Notes: generated by a model not told the origin, from the sequence alone. A DNA stretch of 64,000 nt from Cycas panzhihuaensis (GCA_023213395.1 CM041465.1:65169741-65233740), one strand, 5' to 3'. Counted from the stretch's first letter, positions 33,969-46,399 are shown. A program made the numbers and translations.

Positions 33969-34290
33969 ATAAAACTACTCAAACTCCTTTGAGCAAAAAT
34001 CTCCTCCATTATCAGTCTTTAGTACCTTGATTTGCTTATCACTGTAATTCTCAACCAAGGCCTTGAATTCTTTGAATTTATTTAAGACTTTAAATTTTTA
34101 CCTAAGAAAGTACAACCATGTCTTTCTTGAGAAATCATCTATGAATGAAATAAAGTATTTGTACCCACCTAATGAGGGTACATCAATAGGTCTAAAAATA
34201 TCATTGTATACTAATTATAGAATACCCTTTACTCTCTTTGAGCTTTGAAGGAAAATTGACCTGATTCTATTTTCCATATATACAATGCTC
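33969..34290 (-). pseudogene. Copia-2 integrase core, N-terminal half
   Basis: The minus strand reads GILELVYNDIFRPIDVPS, YFISFIDDFSRKTWLYFL and, at the TRG-4 junction, [18 protein letters not shown]. The D..DN spacing is that of the Copia DDE integrase. The Glu motif is found at 27526 and below, on the other side of the insertion. Confidence 0.9.
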
Positions 34291-34494
34291 ATAGAAATCA
34301 AAATCAAAAAAGCCATTAATTCCAAAGATGTCTTCTACCATACCATTAGAGAATAAATCATGGAGACCTTTCTCTCTAATATGGCCCAATCTCTGATGCC
34401 ATAATATAGTTTTAGCAGCAAGTGATATTTGAGTCCTACCTGCATTATTTCTACTTTCTATAATATCTAGACTGTAATTACTAATACACATCAT
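34267..34494 (-). pseudogene. Copia-2 GAG-pre-integrase domain
   Basis: The minus-strand open frame reads TILWHQRLGHIREKGLHDL and ends near FYEHCIYGK, the zinc-binding HH-CC-type N-terminal part of Copia integrase. One Cys of the CC pair is replaced by Tyr. Confidence 0.9.
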
Positions 34495-34499
34495 GATTA

Positions 34500-34870
34500 C
34501 ATTAAGCTTATATAGTGTTTCAAATTAGACCCCTCTTACTAACACCAATGCTCATTAAACCATTTTACAACTATTTTTATTAAAATTCACTTCTATTCCT
34601 ACATCACCCAATTGACTAACAGATAACAAGCTTATAGCCAAACTAGGAATATGACTTATATCAGGGATAGTTTTAACCCTTCCATCCCTAAACTAAACCT
34701 TTACCCTTCCATGATTTATAATTTTATATGGGTGATGATCCCCAAGAAATACTTAACCTCCATCAATACTTGTGTATTTACAAAACCAATCCCTATGGGG
34801 AGTAATATGAAGTGAAGCACTAGAGTCAAAACTAAAACTCAACATTTGACAACTTACCTAAGGTTGCTAA
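34500..34870 (-). pseudogene. Copia-2 protease
   Basis: The minus strand near 34840 reads FDSSASLHITPHRDWFC, where the catalytic D is kept but the Gly of DSGAS is Ser. This is followed by VFLGDHHPYKIINHGRVKV and DISHIPSLAISLLSVSQL, the standard Copia protease tail. Confidence 0.85.
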
Positions 34871-34899
34871 ATAAACAACACCATTAGCTTCATTGAATT

Positions 34900-35720
34900 C
34901 TTTTTATACCATGGAAGAAGTAGCTTCAGGTGACTTTCCCTTGTCAACCTTGACTTAACATTAGCTCTTCATATTGCTAACCTTCCCACATTTCTAACAT
35001 ACTAAGGGGCCTCTACTTAGAGATTTAGATTTTCCTCTAGATTTTGGCCATATGTTCCTAGGCCTTTATTGGTTGAAATGTAATATTTAACCTCTTATCA
35101 CTATTTCTTATTTTGAATAATCCTTAGAAGATTTTCACCTTGTATCTTCTAATAATAGAGCAATAACAACATCATCAAATTTCAGGGCGGGAGTAGTCAT
35201 GCTGCTAATCGTCATCATAAGATTATCCGAAGAATTAAGAAGCAAATATAATAGGGTAATACACTTGTCTTTTTTAGGTATTATTGTCCCAACTGAAATA
35301 AGTTAGCTCACTACAATGTTAAATATAGTGAGAGTCTACAACTGTATCTCCATCACTCATCCTAAGCGAATATAACTTTTTGTAAAGAAATAGCTTTTAA
35401 CTAAGGATTTAGTCTGATATAAACCCTCTAGCTTTCTCCATAGATCTTTATCTATAGACTTTATGGTAACATTCAACAATATCATGTCTAAAAGGTATAA
35501 CCTTATCAAATTTATTGCCTTTCAATCAAACTTCTTCCAGTCTTTATCACCCATAGTTGTAGGCTTTGTTCCTGCTATAGTAATCCAATTATCCTTCTCG
35601 ATGAGGATATGTTCTATCTTTAACTTCCATAACTCAAAGTTTTAGCCATTGAACATTTTAATCTCTATCTTTATAGTATTCTCAATGATCTTTACACTTA
35701 AGTTTACCAAACAAGGCTCC
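34900..35720 (-). pseudogene. Copia-2 gag with CCHC knuckle
   Basis: The minus strand reads FELWKLKIEHILIEKDNW, IKSIDKDLWRKLEGLYQTKS, SSDNLMMTISSM and, near 34990, a C.KCGKV.NMKS.C knuckle. It is a Copia UBN2-type gag with several stops. Confidence 0.85.
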
Positions 35721-35756
35721 TACTTACTAAATAGCTTCCCATAGAACTAAAACCCT

Positions 35757-35770
35757 TAGCTCTAATACCA
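35757..35770 (-). other. Copia-2 primer binding site
   Basis: The minus strand reads TGGTATTAGAGCTA, one transition from the initiator-Met tRNA type site, 3 nt after the 5' LTR. Confidence 0.8.
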
Positions 35771-35773
35771 AAT

Positions 35774-36168
35774 AAAGAGAAAATATAACCATAGAAGTAA
35801 TGTGATAACAGAACTTCAAATCATGTAAAAAATAAATAATATAAACAAGTCAAACACTCAATAAAGAACACCAAGAGATTCAAGTCTAAGCATAAATATT
35901 TTATTACTCTGAGTAATAGCTAAAGAATTATAGAGATGAATAAACCCCAACTCTTCTCATTGACTCATCAAAGACTCATCCACAACCATATTGCATATGT
36001 TGTTATATAAGAATATATAGATACAACATTACAAGATATTGCCTTATAGTTTTACAATACAATAGGCATAAACCACGGGCCAACAAAAACCCCATAAGAC
36101 ACCCAAAGGGGCTTAAGTGTAACGCGTATACCTATATAATACTTGCAATGTGTTCAACATATCCAACA
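35774..36168 (-). repeat. Copia-2 5' LTR, 395 bp
   Basis: It starts (minus) TGTTGGATATGTTGAAC at 36168 and ends TCTCTTTA. It carries an ~82-bp segment at about 36041-36124 that is missing from the 3' LTR. Confidence 0.9.
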
Positions 36169-37018
36169 TATTCAAATGCATATAAAGTGTATTTTACTAA
36201 GAGACTAGCACTAACACTATATCCTAATCTACATAAATTACCTTAATATATTAACCTCTTTCACATATGACATTGGGCTCTCTTTAATAGCCACAACTCC
36301 TTTAATCTGGATATTGGAAACCTCCATAATATCAGGATAGTATAGTATAGTATCAACAATCTCAAGATATGATGTTATCACTCTATAGGTGGCTATGCTT
36401 TACTAATTCACTACAAACTCAGTGGAAACTCAAACAAGAAGATTTGAAACCTTTCTTAGATTTAAGAATAGACATCAACAACTTGTAATTGAGTAATTAG
36501 AGGCTAAACATTCAAAAATATGGAGCATTAACATTTACTTCATACCTAAACACCTGTACAAAATAAAATAAACTCTTCTACTCATTTGCATACATTTGAA
36601 GACCAATAAATCTCTACAAAATAAATAATAGAAGGAACTATAATCTACATATAATCATTATACCTCTATGGATACTCTTTTGATTGTTAGATAAGTTGAT
36701 TCTCAAGGGGTGAGCTAGCATTAGTTGACAACTAATGATTGAGTAAGCTACCTAACATTCACCTACTTATATACAATTATCTTTTTTGATACCATATGAA
36801 AAAACACCAAAATAAATAGAGAAGGTATAAAATCGTTTATCTATACAATAGACTTGAACATAATAAGAACATGGGATAACAAATTTGACATGGAAAATTC
36901 TTTTAGGTAAAATCCACCATAGATTATATTATTATATTTTTGTAATTCTATATCATATTATAATCAACTTTGATCCTTATTTATAAATCATAAGTGCCTC
37001 AAATAATAATATATGAGT
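36169..37018 (-). other. Old LTR-like flank between Copia-2 and TRG-3
   Basis: No coding motif. Near 36785-36797 the minus strand has CATATGGTATCAAAA, a possible degenerate primer site, and the following sequence (ATGGGATAACAAATTTGAC and beyond) has the look of a Copia LTR that would continue after TRG-3 at 41688. The first part may be the rest of the Copia-3 LTR. Confidence 0.35.
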
Positions 37019-37351
37019 TGAAGGATTTGAAACATGGAGACAGAGTGGAGTAGAAATCAAAGAATTAATCCATTGGCAATGTATAAGCATAATAAATTAT
37101 TACATTCAGTCCATATTTGAGAGTATATATAAATTTCCAAATGGAGGTGGTGTCTAAAGACACTAGGGTTTGTCACCCCAATAAATATATAGTTTAACAG
37201 AGGAGGGAAACCTCCTCAACCTCCAAATTTTAAAATACATAACAATAATTCTTAACTAAGATAGCACTTAACCTTACCTTACTTACTTTCACATGTGTTT
37301 ACTCACATGTATAAATAGTGAGAGTGGGGTGATGAACATTAACTCCAAACA
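37019..37351 (-). repeat. TRG-3 3' LTR, 333 bp
   Basis: TG...CA ends; the partner is 41356-41687. Confidence 0.95.
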
Positions 37352-37366
37352 TTCTCTCTCTTAATA
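37352..37366 (-). other. TRG-3 polypurine tract
   Basis: The minus strand reads ATTAAGAGAGAGAA before the 3' LTR, a decayed form of the TTAAGGGGGAGAA of TRG-1 and TRG-2. Confidence 0.8.
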
Positions 37367-37379
37367 GTTATCACAAACA

Positions 37380-38030
37380 TATTTATTTTTCCTTGAATTT
37401 ATAATACATGCATTTGAGGTAGACTTTGAGTAAGTAGTTGACTAAATATCCTTTTACTTTATCTTCATCTTCATACATCTTTGTCCTTGTATAGTGGTTT
37501 CCTTCAACATGGTTTGGTTCAAGCAATCTCTAAGTGGGTGTGACTTACTTCAAATGGAGAAGAGTGGATACATCTTTTACTCTATCTTTTAGATTCTTTG
37601 TTTTATAAGTAATAATCATGTCAAAGGTACATACAACTTCATGTGCATTAATGTGATCATTTATTTGAGTTGAGTCTTCTACATTAGTCTCTTCAACATA
37701 AAATACCTGCTCTGACATCTATCTCATATGTACATCATCATCATAGTTAAATTCATTCACGTTGAGGGTCTCTCCCCTATAAATAGATTCTAGTGTATCC
37801 CAACTAGTTTTTGATATACTTAATTTGCTAACATAAATGAATACATCATCATTTATTATATTAAATATTAAAGTTATGATTTCATTATCTTTTCTTGGAT
37901 TTTCTTTAAAATTTTCTCCTTCCTCTAGGTAACCACATATAACAAATTTTCAAATATCTTTTGCAATGAGAAGTATTTTCAATAATCCTTTCCATACATG
38001 AAAATTGGTCCCATCAAGTGTGAGAATTAG
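37380..38030 (-). pseudogene. TRG-3 gag-like protein, degenerate
   Basis: Minus-strand reading across frameshifts gives FHVWKGLLK, NFKENPRKDNEIITLIFNII, DDVFIYVSKLSISKTSWDTL and ESIYRGETLNVNEF, collinear with the gags of TRG-1, TRG-2 and TRG-4. At least one stop (after VHMR) and several shifts are present. Confidence 0.75.
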
Positions 38031-39516
38031 CACATCATCCAAATAAAATGTTATTTGAAATGTGTTTAGTTTGTGAGCTCAAATAAGTAAATGAAGATAT
38101 TAAATATTTGAATAACATAAGGTGGACAATAAGTATTTTTCAATATATATAAATCCCTTAATCAAGGTAAGTGGGTAATATGATCAAATGCATATCTTTC
38201 CAGATAAAAGGTTTTTGTTTGCATGGAACTAAATCAATTAATGCTTTTATGAAAGCAACGATATATATACTCTTTTAAGGTTTTAATAATACAAATGTGA
38301 AATATAATTATCTTTAATGATGAAATGATAGATAATCAATGATAAGGAGTAGCTAAAGTAAAAATAAATGACCTTTATCAATGCAAAATGAAGTATGCTA
38401 GATTATGAAAATAATTAGCTATCATTTTGAAAGTAATATGTTCCTTTGAAAGTAGTAAAGAACTGAAAGTCTAAAGTATAATCTTTACTTTAGATGATAG
38501 AAATATTTAAAAAATAACAAGTTTCTTCTAAGAAATATAGAAAATTAAAAAATAGAAAACAAGATATACTTGTTTAATAAGGTAGCTCCACTTAGCTTAA
38601 AGTACTAAAAATCTAGCTTCTTGCTACAAAACAATACTTGAAAAATGTAAACAAGGAATAATAATAGCTTCAAGAATAAACTATTAGTGATCAATAAAGT
38701 AGATATAACTTTTGAGATAATATAATACTTGAAAAGTTATAGGGTAATGCCTATAAGGATTGAATATAAAGTTAAAGGTAGCTAGCTTTAAACACCTACC
38801 AAATAAAGTTAGAATTAAGTGAAACCTATTTCAAACTAAAGAATATCAAATGTCCTTTCCAATGAATTTGACTGTTCAAAAAACTGATTCTTGAAACACA
38901 AGATTTTGAAGAATAAGTGCAAAGACCTTTTTTAGAGCTTGAATAGGAGCCATAAGGTTAAAATACTATAAAAACATATTATAACTTTATGAAAAGGTGG
39001 GAAAATACTCACTTATAGATTAAAGACATTTTCATATGACTTATTCCAAAAAATCTTAAAGAAAATGTTTCAAAAGATGCTAAATAATGAAGAACTAGGT
39101 TGGACTATGTGCCTTAACTTCACCAGTCTAAATACCTATAAAATAGCTTTGAATCACTTAAAAAACTATATCAACATGAAGAGGGATGAATCAATTTTCC
39201 AATGAAGCTAACAATTCAAAAAATGGATATGAGACAAGAAAGTTATAGTGAAAATGGTGAAGCGACCTCTTTATGCTTAGTAAACTAGAAGCTAAAAAAT
39301 TAGGTGACTTCAAACTATTGAAAACTAACCAAAATGACTCCAAATATAGAAAATGACTAGTCCATGGTGAAGCTTGTGAAGTCATAATCGCGATGAGACT
39401 AGTTTCATTAAAATTTAGTACTCCAGTGAGGAGTTATAGATAAAAATGTGTCAGTTACCCTTTTTGAGTAATAAATAAAAATATATAAAAGAAATATTTT
39501 TTATAAAGGTTGATTA

Positions 39517-39589
39517 GGCCCCTTTTAATCAAAGACTAACAATCACATATAAGTGAACAAGACCATGGGCAAACAGAGTGAAGGGGGCT
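39517..39589 (-). other. Leader hairpin GCCCC...GGGGC (TRG-3)
   Basis: GGCCCC at 39517-39522 and GGGGCT at 39584-39589 can pair over GCCCC/GGGGC. It occupies the same place in the leader as the TRG-1 and TRG-4 hairpins. Confidence 0.45.
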
Positions 39590-39688
39590 TAACTTAAACC
39601 CTTACACCTAGATTTCATCAGTTATTAAAAATAATTAAATTTTTTTTAAACTTAATCAAACTTTATATGATATATCAAATAAATTTAA

Positions 39689-39813
<125 letters not shown>

Positions 39814-40379
39814 AATGCATCGTCGCCACTATTAAAAATACAAAGACTGTGCAAGTTTTGATCAATAACAGTCAATCAAAATTGATCAAAAAGGGGTAGA
39901 TCACAGGCATAAAGGATCCCACTGAGGGATCGAAGAGAAAAGTCTTTAAAATTTTTTATTTTTATATATATATAAATAGAAACACATTGATAACCAATGC
40001 GCGCGACTCCCAAGGAGAAAAGCTTGAATAGAGGTGATTTATGAGTGAAATTCTCAATGAAAAATTGATTAAGTTTCTTTGATCTTTAGACGCAGAAAAG
40101 GGCATCACTTCCTACTAAGTAGACCAATAAAAAAAGATCGAGAAAGCATTAAAAAAAAAAAAAATCAATGCGAAAATAAGGTGATGCAAAGACTGAATGA
40201 TGAGAAGATGGTGATCTTAGAGATTATACAATTGAAATTCAATCAAAAATAATATAGATTTAATCACTAAGGTCTTATCTAATAATGGTACCTTTGACAG
40301 TTTAAAATTATTTGAAAAATATTTATAAAAATTACATAAAATCAAGAGAATGATATATTTACCAGTGTGTCAATGTAGG

Positions 40380-40850
40380 GGTGATTTCAAACTACTTGTA
40401 CCTCTCACACAGGTAACAGATCTTAACAAAAATGGAGGAGTAGCTCGATATTATTGATGGAAAGGCTCTTATCAAATTTCATGACAAACAGATGCTCATA
40501 CATAAAAAATGAAGCTCTAGATCCCAAGGAGGTTGTACAACTTTATGGAGACTGTATGGCTCAAGAAATGCTCAAAAATATATTGAAATTGCTTGGTCTA
40601 ACTCATATCATACCTACACCCCTGTCATAAAAGAGGTCTAATGAAAAAAGAAGCCAAAATAAGTAAATAAAAGAAGGGGCAGTGGGGTTTCACTACCAAA
40701 AAGGAGGAACCCATCTTTTGTGAGGGAGATCTCTTCGTAGAAGTGACTAAAATAGAAACCATTGAATCTGGTATGGAGCTGGCTAAGAGATCTTTGAAAT
40801 GACTAGTCACTTACTAAGGTTTTATTCATCATGGAGACTACACCATCCTA
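40380..40850 (+). pseudogene. Unidentified antisense coding-like fragment in TRG-3 cargo
   Basis: The plus strand, antisense to TRG-3, reads GKALIKFHDKQMLIHK and, after a shift, NEALDPKEVVQLYGDCMAQE and LKLLGLTHIIPTPLS. The composition suggests a cellular protein; I do not recognise it. Stops and shifts are present. It lies in the same variable leader slot as the gene fragments in TRG-4. Confidence 0.35.
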
Positions 40851-41340
40851 TAAAAATTTAAGTTCCTTGCCAAACCTTTAAAAAAATGGTGGAAAAAAAA
40901 ATAAAAACTTATAAAATATCAAATGCAATCTTAGTATAATTTCTCCAAAAGATTGTTATGCTGAATACACAGTTGTTATTACATAGATCTAAAGAAATAT
41001 TGAGCAAATAGAGAAAATACAACAAAAAGTAACCAAATATTTAATAAAAATATACAAAACTTATTAATAAAACTTCATAAAATGATGAAATATTAAATAT
41101 TCTATTAATTATGAATGTGATTCTACATAGATCTATGAAAATATAAATTATTTTGCACATATAAATTAGAAATAATTAAATTTTTAATGAAAATAATATT
41201 AAAAAATTACTAATAAGCTTTATAAAAAAATGAATAGAACCAATATTGTGTTTGTCTTGCATAGTTTTGATAAATCCCTACTTCATAAACTAATAAATCT
41301 TCTTACTCTCAAATGAAGGACTTCAATAGACCAAAATCTG

Positions 41341-41353
41341 AGCTTTGATACCA
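41341..41353 (-). other. TRG-3 primer binding site
   Basis: The minus strand reads TGGTATCAAAGCT, one transition from the consensus, 2 nt after the 5' LTR. Confidence 0.85.
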
Positions 41354-41355
41354 AA

Positions 41356-41687
41356 TGAAGGATTTGAAACATTGAGATAGAGTGAAGTAGAAATCAAATA
41401 ATCAATCCATTGTTAATGTATGAGCATAATAAACTATTACATTCAATCCATGTTTAAGAGCATGTACAAATTTCCAAATGGAGGTGGTATCTAAAAACGT
41501 TAAGGTTTGTCACCCTAGTAAATATATAGTTTGAGGGAGAAGGGAAACCTCCTCAACCTCCAAAATTTAAAATACATTAAAATAATGTTTGACTAAGGTA
41601 ACGCTTAACCTTACCTTACTTACCTTCACATGTGTGTACTCACATATATAAATAGTAGGAGTGGGGTGATGAATATTAACCCCAACA
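41356..41687 (-). repeat. TRG-3 5' LTR, 332 bp
   Basis: TG...CA ends, followed by the TGAGT duplication. Confidence 0.95.
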
Positions 41688-43836
41688 TGAGTTACATCTA
41701 TCAACCCAATATGACATCACATATTACATCAGGAATAATCATACAATATTACACCTTATTTACACTAGTCCGTAAGTGATATAATATCACTCTAACTAAC
41801 ATCTTAAAACTTCAAAACATGGGTAGAAAACTTTGATACTTAACCTTCTATTATTGAAGAAACATGAAATATTCATCATGGCCTTTGAGATAGTTTTACT
41901 TATGGACTTTATGGTCTTCTTCTTATAGTCTCTCATTTTATAAGTAAATTTTATACATGTTAAAGATGTTGATTCCCATCCTCATAATCCATATGAAATG
42001 AGATATTTAACTTATTAATTTATCTTTATAATGTGTGATATTTGATGTTATTATTTTCACTTAAATCAAAAGTCTTCTCTATAGATTCCATACTAATATA
42101 GAATTGGATTTCTATTTTTTACATCAGCATGCTATGTTCAATTATAAATTTCTTAATCTAATCTTCTAAAACCATTTCCACTATTAACTTAGGTTTTATG
42201 GTTCTCATCAACTAATATCTATCCTAGGTTACTACTTAAGTAGTTCCTATTTTATATGGCTTTTCCTCTTACTTTTTCATAGTTTCTTTATATTATTTCT
42301 TTGTCTATCATCATAGTGTTACAATTACATTTTGTAGAGTTTCCATATGGATTAATAATTTAAACTCTTTTTTAACACATATAGGGGATTAATCTAGTTT
42401 CTTTATAATGTAACACATGTAGTTAAATGTTATTTTTCTTCCCCATCTGGTGACCACTTATATAAAAATGTTCTCTATGTTGGTGCACTATTTTCTATTA
42501 AGATCATTAAGGTTATACAATGATAATAGAAGAAAATGTTGGTTATTTAGTCTAATTAATAGTCATCACACCCAACTTGTTTATTTGTGTTAGTGATAGT
42601 ATAATCATATAAACAAAACTATTCATTACAACATATTTACAATGAACTACTTATAATTGCTAATAATCCCAAAGGGTTTTTTTATTGGTTAACATAATAA
42701 CTAGATATTTAGTCTCTTAGTGCTCAATTAAACCCCCTTATAGTGGACTAACTCTATTGTATGTAGCTCTGCCATAAGTTATACAAATATGGTTATAATT
42801 TTGCATGCCTTAATGGTATACTGAATATTATATTTTCAATGAGAATATAATGAAACCCTTGATAAGTTTCTTACAAGGAATGGTCATATAAAAAAAATTT
42901 ACAAACCTAGAAATTTATTACCCAAAAATAAAGAAAATAAAGTTATTTATATAAACAAAGATAGTGTTTAAGAAGACATTTGAATAATAGATAGGATGAT
43001 AAATTTATAAAAAGGGATAGGGTGACATAATCATTAGTGATTTTCCAATCATAATCTAGATCTTTAGCCTTTAAATTAAACTTAGTTGATTATATGAATG
43101 ACTTGATCATATGAAGCTTTATCTTTTTTAGCCAAAATAACTTAAAATAGAACTTAAAAGTCATAGAACTAGATTGTATTTGGAATTAACATAGTTATAG
43201 TTAGCATTAGGTAAAAAATAACCCTCCTCCTTGTTTGAAGAGGATATAAATACCTCAACTCTTAAAAAATTATGATCTAAATATAATGAAAATGATTGTT
43301 CCCAATTTGTCTATAAATGTTAGCTATACATTATAGTTCCAAGGAACTATTTAGGCATATTATTCATTATAATTTAAGTATCTATTATTAGTTCCACCAT
43401 TGGAACACGTAGGTAATTACCTAAGATCTTGTTGAAATGCCCAAGTTATTTTAGGGGTTTATGGCTACACTTCCCATCCTCTAATAATAATACTAGAACT
43501 TACATGTATTATAATTTAGTTTCATAATAACAAAATTGTAATATTTAAATGTAATAACAAAAGCATATTATTTATTTATAATCATAATAAACATCTTAAA
43601 CATTGGGGAAATTTATAGTTATGAATAAGAACAAAGCCAAAGAAGTGACATTCATAAGCCATAGAAGATATTAAATGGAATTTAATATTTCCTTAAGTGA
43701 GTGGTTAATTAAGAGATTATGCTAACAATAAGTAACATGAATTTGAGACCTTCAAAAATACACTATTAGTCTTAATAGATCTATGTAAAAATGAGAGGCT
43801 ATGGGCATTCTTTCTAGAAAGAGAAGATTATATAAG

Positions 43837-43838
<2 letters not shown>

Positions 43839-43878
<40 letters not shown>

Positions 43879-43936
43879 ATGCGTGCGTGTGTGCGTGCAT
43901 GTGCGCGCATGCATGCATACTTGTAAGAATGTATGT

Positions 43937-43976
<40 letters not shown>

Positions 43977-43997
43977 GCGTGTGCGCGCGTGCGTGCA
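43839..43997. repeat. (GT)n/(GC)-interrupted microsatellite, two blocks
   Basis: Two alternating purine-pyrimidine blocks (43839-43915 and 43929-43997) of GT with GC, GCAT and GCGC interruptions, each ending in GCATACTTGTAAGAAT. The block was itself duplicated. Confidence 0.9.
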
Positions 43998-44477
43998 TAC
44001 TTGTAAGAATTTTTTAGGTTATTATCCATTATCATTGAAATTTAACAAGTCATTATGAACTTTTTGGGCCTTGATAAACTTAAGGTCTTTGTTTAGATGA
44101 TCTAATAAACAAGGATAAAATTAAATCATGCTTAAATGAATTATATCATAATCATCAATGATAATTGACTTAGAACTAATTTCATAGAGATAGGATCTCA
44201 AACATTAAATGGAATCAATAGCTCATATTTTTATTAATACTTGTAAGAATTTTTTAGGTTATTATCCATTATCATTGAAATTTAACAAGTCATTATGAAC
44301 TTTTTGGGCCTTAATAAACTTAAGGTCTTTGTTTAGATGATCTAATAAACAAGGATAAAATTAAAATCATGCTTAGATAAATTATATCATAATCATCAAT
44401 GATAATTGACTTAGAACTAATTTCATAGAGATAGGATCTCAAACATTAAATGGAATCAATAGCTCATATTTTTATTA
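43998..44477. repeat. 240-bp tandem duplication
   Basis: 43998-44237 and 44238-44477 are nearly identical, starting TACTTGTAAGAATTTTTTAG, with a handful of single-base differences. The same TACTTGTAAGAAT occurs a third time at about 43918, between the GT blocks. Confidence 0.95.
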
Positions 44478-45689
44478 TGTCTATCATGAAATAAATCAAT
44501 GTAATTATTACATTAACTTCAATTCATTAAAAGACTAACACCTTGAGGTATTTTTCCTAAATCAAGATAGTATATTTTAAAAGTCAAATGCTAATACTAA
44601 AATGTAAGGATGGAGAATTCAAAATAAAGGATTTCTATAAGGTTGAGCCTACAATATTATAAATTATTACATTAAGAATAGGTTTCTATCTTAAAAAGAA
44701 TCATTCAACAAGGGAGGGTGGGGGTGGTGGGTGGAATGATAAGAAGAAAACACATACACACATATATATATAAAATAAAATGATATATAATTCTTAGAGG
44801 ATATATTCTTATGATGCTAAGCATAAAATAAAGAGATATTATCAATAAAGATTGGCATAAAAGAAAAGAGTATACTTTATGCTTTAACTTAAATTAGCTA
44901 AGAGGTTCATATTCTTATTGAATGTAAGCCACATGTCATGTTTAAAATAAGTGCAATAATTTTCTATAAAATGATACATTCATTTAGAGACTTTTCAAAT
45001 CTAACAAAACTTCATTCTTAAGGTTTAATAAAATTAAAAATGTTTTCTTCAAATAAAGCTTAATTTGATAAAATACCAACATATATAGAGGATGAAAGCA
45101 TAACTTAAATTTTTTACATTGTGTAATAATTAATAGTAAGACACTATGATTTGCATAATTATTAGCAATCCATCAACTAAACTTAACTTAGTTTGATCTA
45201 ATATGATTTTATATACCCTAGATTACTTCATTTCAAGCATCCTATCTTTTCTATGAAGAGCTAGTAATAGTAACAAATTATAGCCATCCTCCTAAATAAA
45301 AATAATAGAATAATAACCCTCTTTGAGATTAGGAGATCTTTGAAATATGACTAAGGTAGTCACCGCAAGCATAGAACCAAAACTAAGATGATTATCCTTA
45401 AGTACAAGATGGATATTTAGAGTCACCTAGTTCAATCCTATATTTTCCCTCTAAATGACTAACTTCTTAATTATTAATTATTCTAATTCCATTATTTTTA
45501 GAAAATAAGTTCCCTCTATTAAAAGATGCTTCACCCTTAAAGAATCAACACATGTAGGTTTTAATGATGCTAATATTCATCCTCCTAGGTAGAATGCCAT
45601 TTTATGAGATTTTTTTTTATCTGCTTAAGTCACAACTACTTGGTCTTGGTATTGAGAATGCTTTATTATTGCAATACTAGTAATCTTTC

Positions 45690-46060
45690 ATCATTGATCC
45701 ATGGAAAAATTATTTATAATATGATAATATCTTGATCTTAAATTAGTTTTGGTGAAGAAACATACCATATGTAACTCATCTAGGAGCTCATTAATCTATG
45801 GCATTGGGTAATGATTCCTGATTGTTATCTTATTCAATGGCTTGTAATCTATACATATCTAGTAGAATCCATCCTTTTTGGGCACAAATATGATTAGTGT
45901 AATTAAAGGATTATAGCTTAAAATAATTTCACCTTGCTCTAATAACTTGTACACCAATTTCTTGATGATTTCATTATAATGATATCAATTCCTAAAGAGT
46001 CAAACATTGATGGGTGATATGCCAAGTTCTAATTCAATAACGTATTCCATCCCTAAATCT
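45690..46060 (-). pseudogene. Gypsy reverse transcriptase N-terminal part
   Basis: The minus strand reads LVYKLLEQGEIILSYNPL, IIFVPKKDGF, ICIDYKPLNKITI, then NHYPMP.INELLDEL and FFTKTNLRSRYYHI. These are the fingers and motif-A region of Ty3/gypsy RT, with the usual first catalytic Asp replaced by Asn in TKTNLRS (consensus S.IDLRS). Recognisable homology stops there; the YVDD box is not found. Confidence 0.85.
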
Positions 46061-46399
46061 AATAGAAGTCCCTTTAGGAGATCTTTAAAAACCCTTGATT
46101 GTGCTTGTAAGGTGGTTTACATATTTGGGTGGACTATTATTTCTACTTCTATGAGCACTAATATTGAATAACACCTAATGACACAACTTGGGACTCTTTT
46201 TCTCAAGATCTTCTCCATTTGATTTATAAATACTATTTGGTTAAAAGGTATGGGAGGAGCTTATAACCTATACTTCCTTATGTTTTGAATAAATGCCATA
46301 AATAATAGTTTGTAATTCATTATAAATTTCCTCTGATATTCTCAACTGTTGTATGCTTAGCACCATATCGAATCTCCCAAGCTACATTGCAAACATTAT

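Larger units (their letters stand above)
25006..36168 (-). mobile_element. Copia-2: full-length decayed Copia, split by TRG-4
   Basis: A minus-strand Copia with both LTRs (25006-25318 and 35774-36168), primer site, gag, protease, integrase, RT and RNase H in Copia order, and a polypurine tract. TRG-4 (27527-33968) is nested between two integrase motifs; without it the element is about 4.7 kb, normal for Copia. The flanking pentamers are CATTC and TATTC, a target duplication with one change. All coding parts carry stops. Confidence 0.9.
41688..45680. other. AT-rich DNA, no gene recognised
   Basis: Probably the decayed 3' half of the chromovirus-like element plus other old insertions. I found no conserved motif in either strand apart from the GT arrays and the 240-bp duplication listed separately. 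Confidence 0.4.

Noticed and set aside
43814-44035. Minus-strand frame of repeating His-Thr
   Set aside because: It is a translation of the GT microsatellite.
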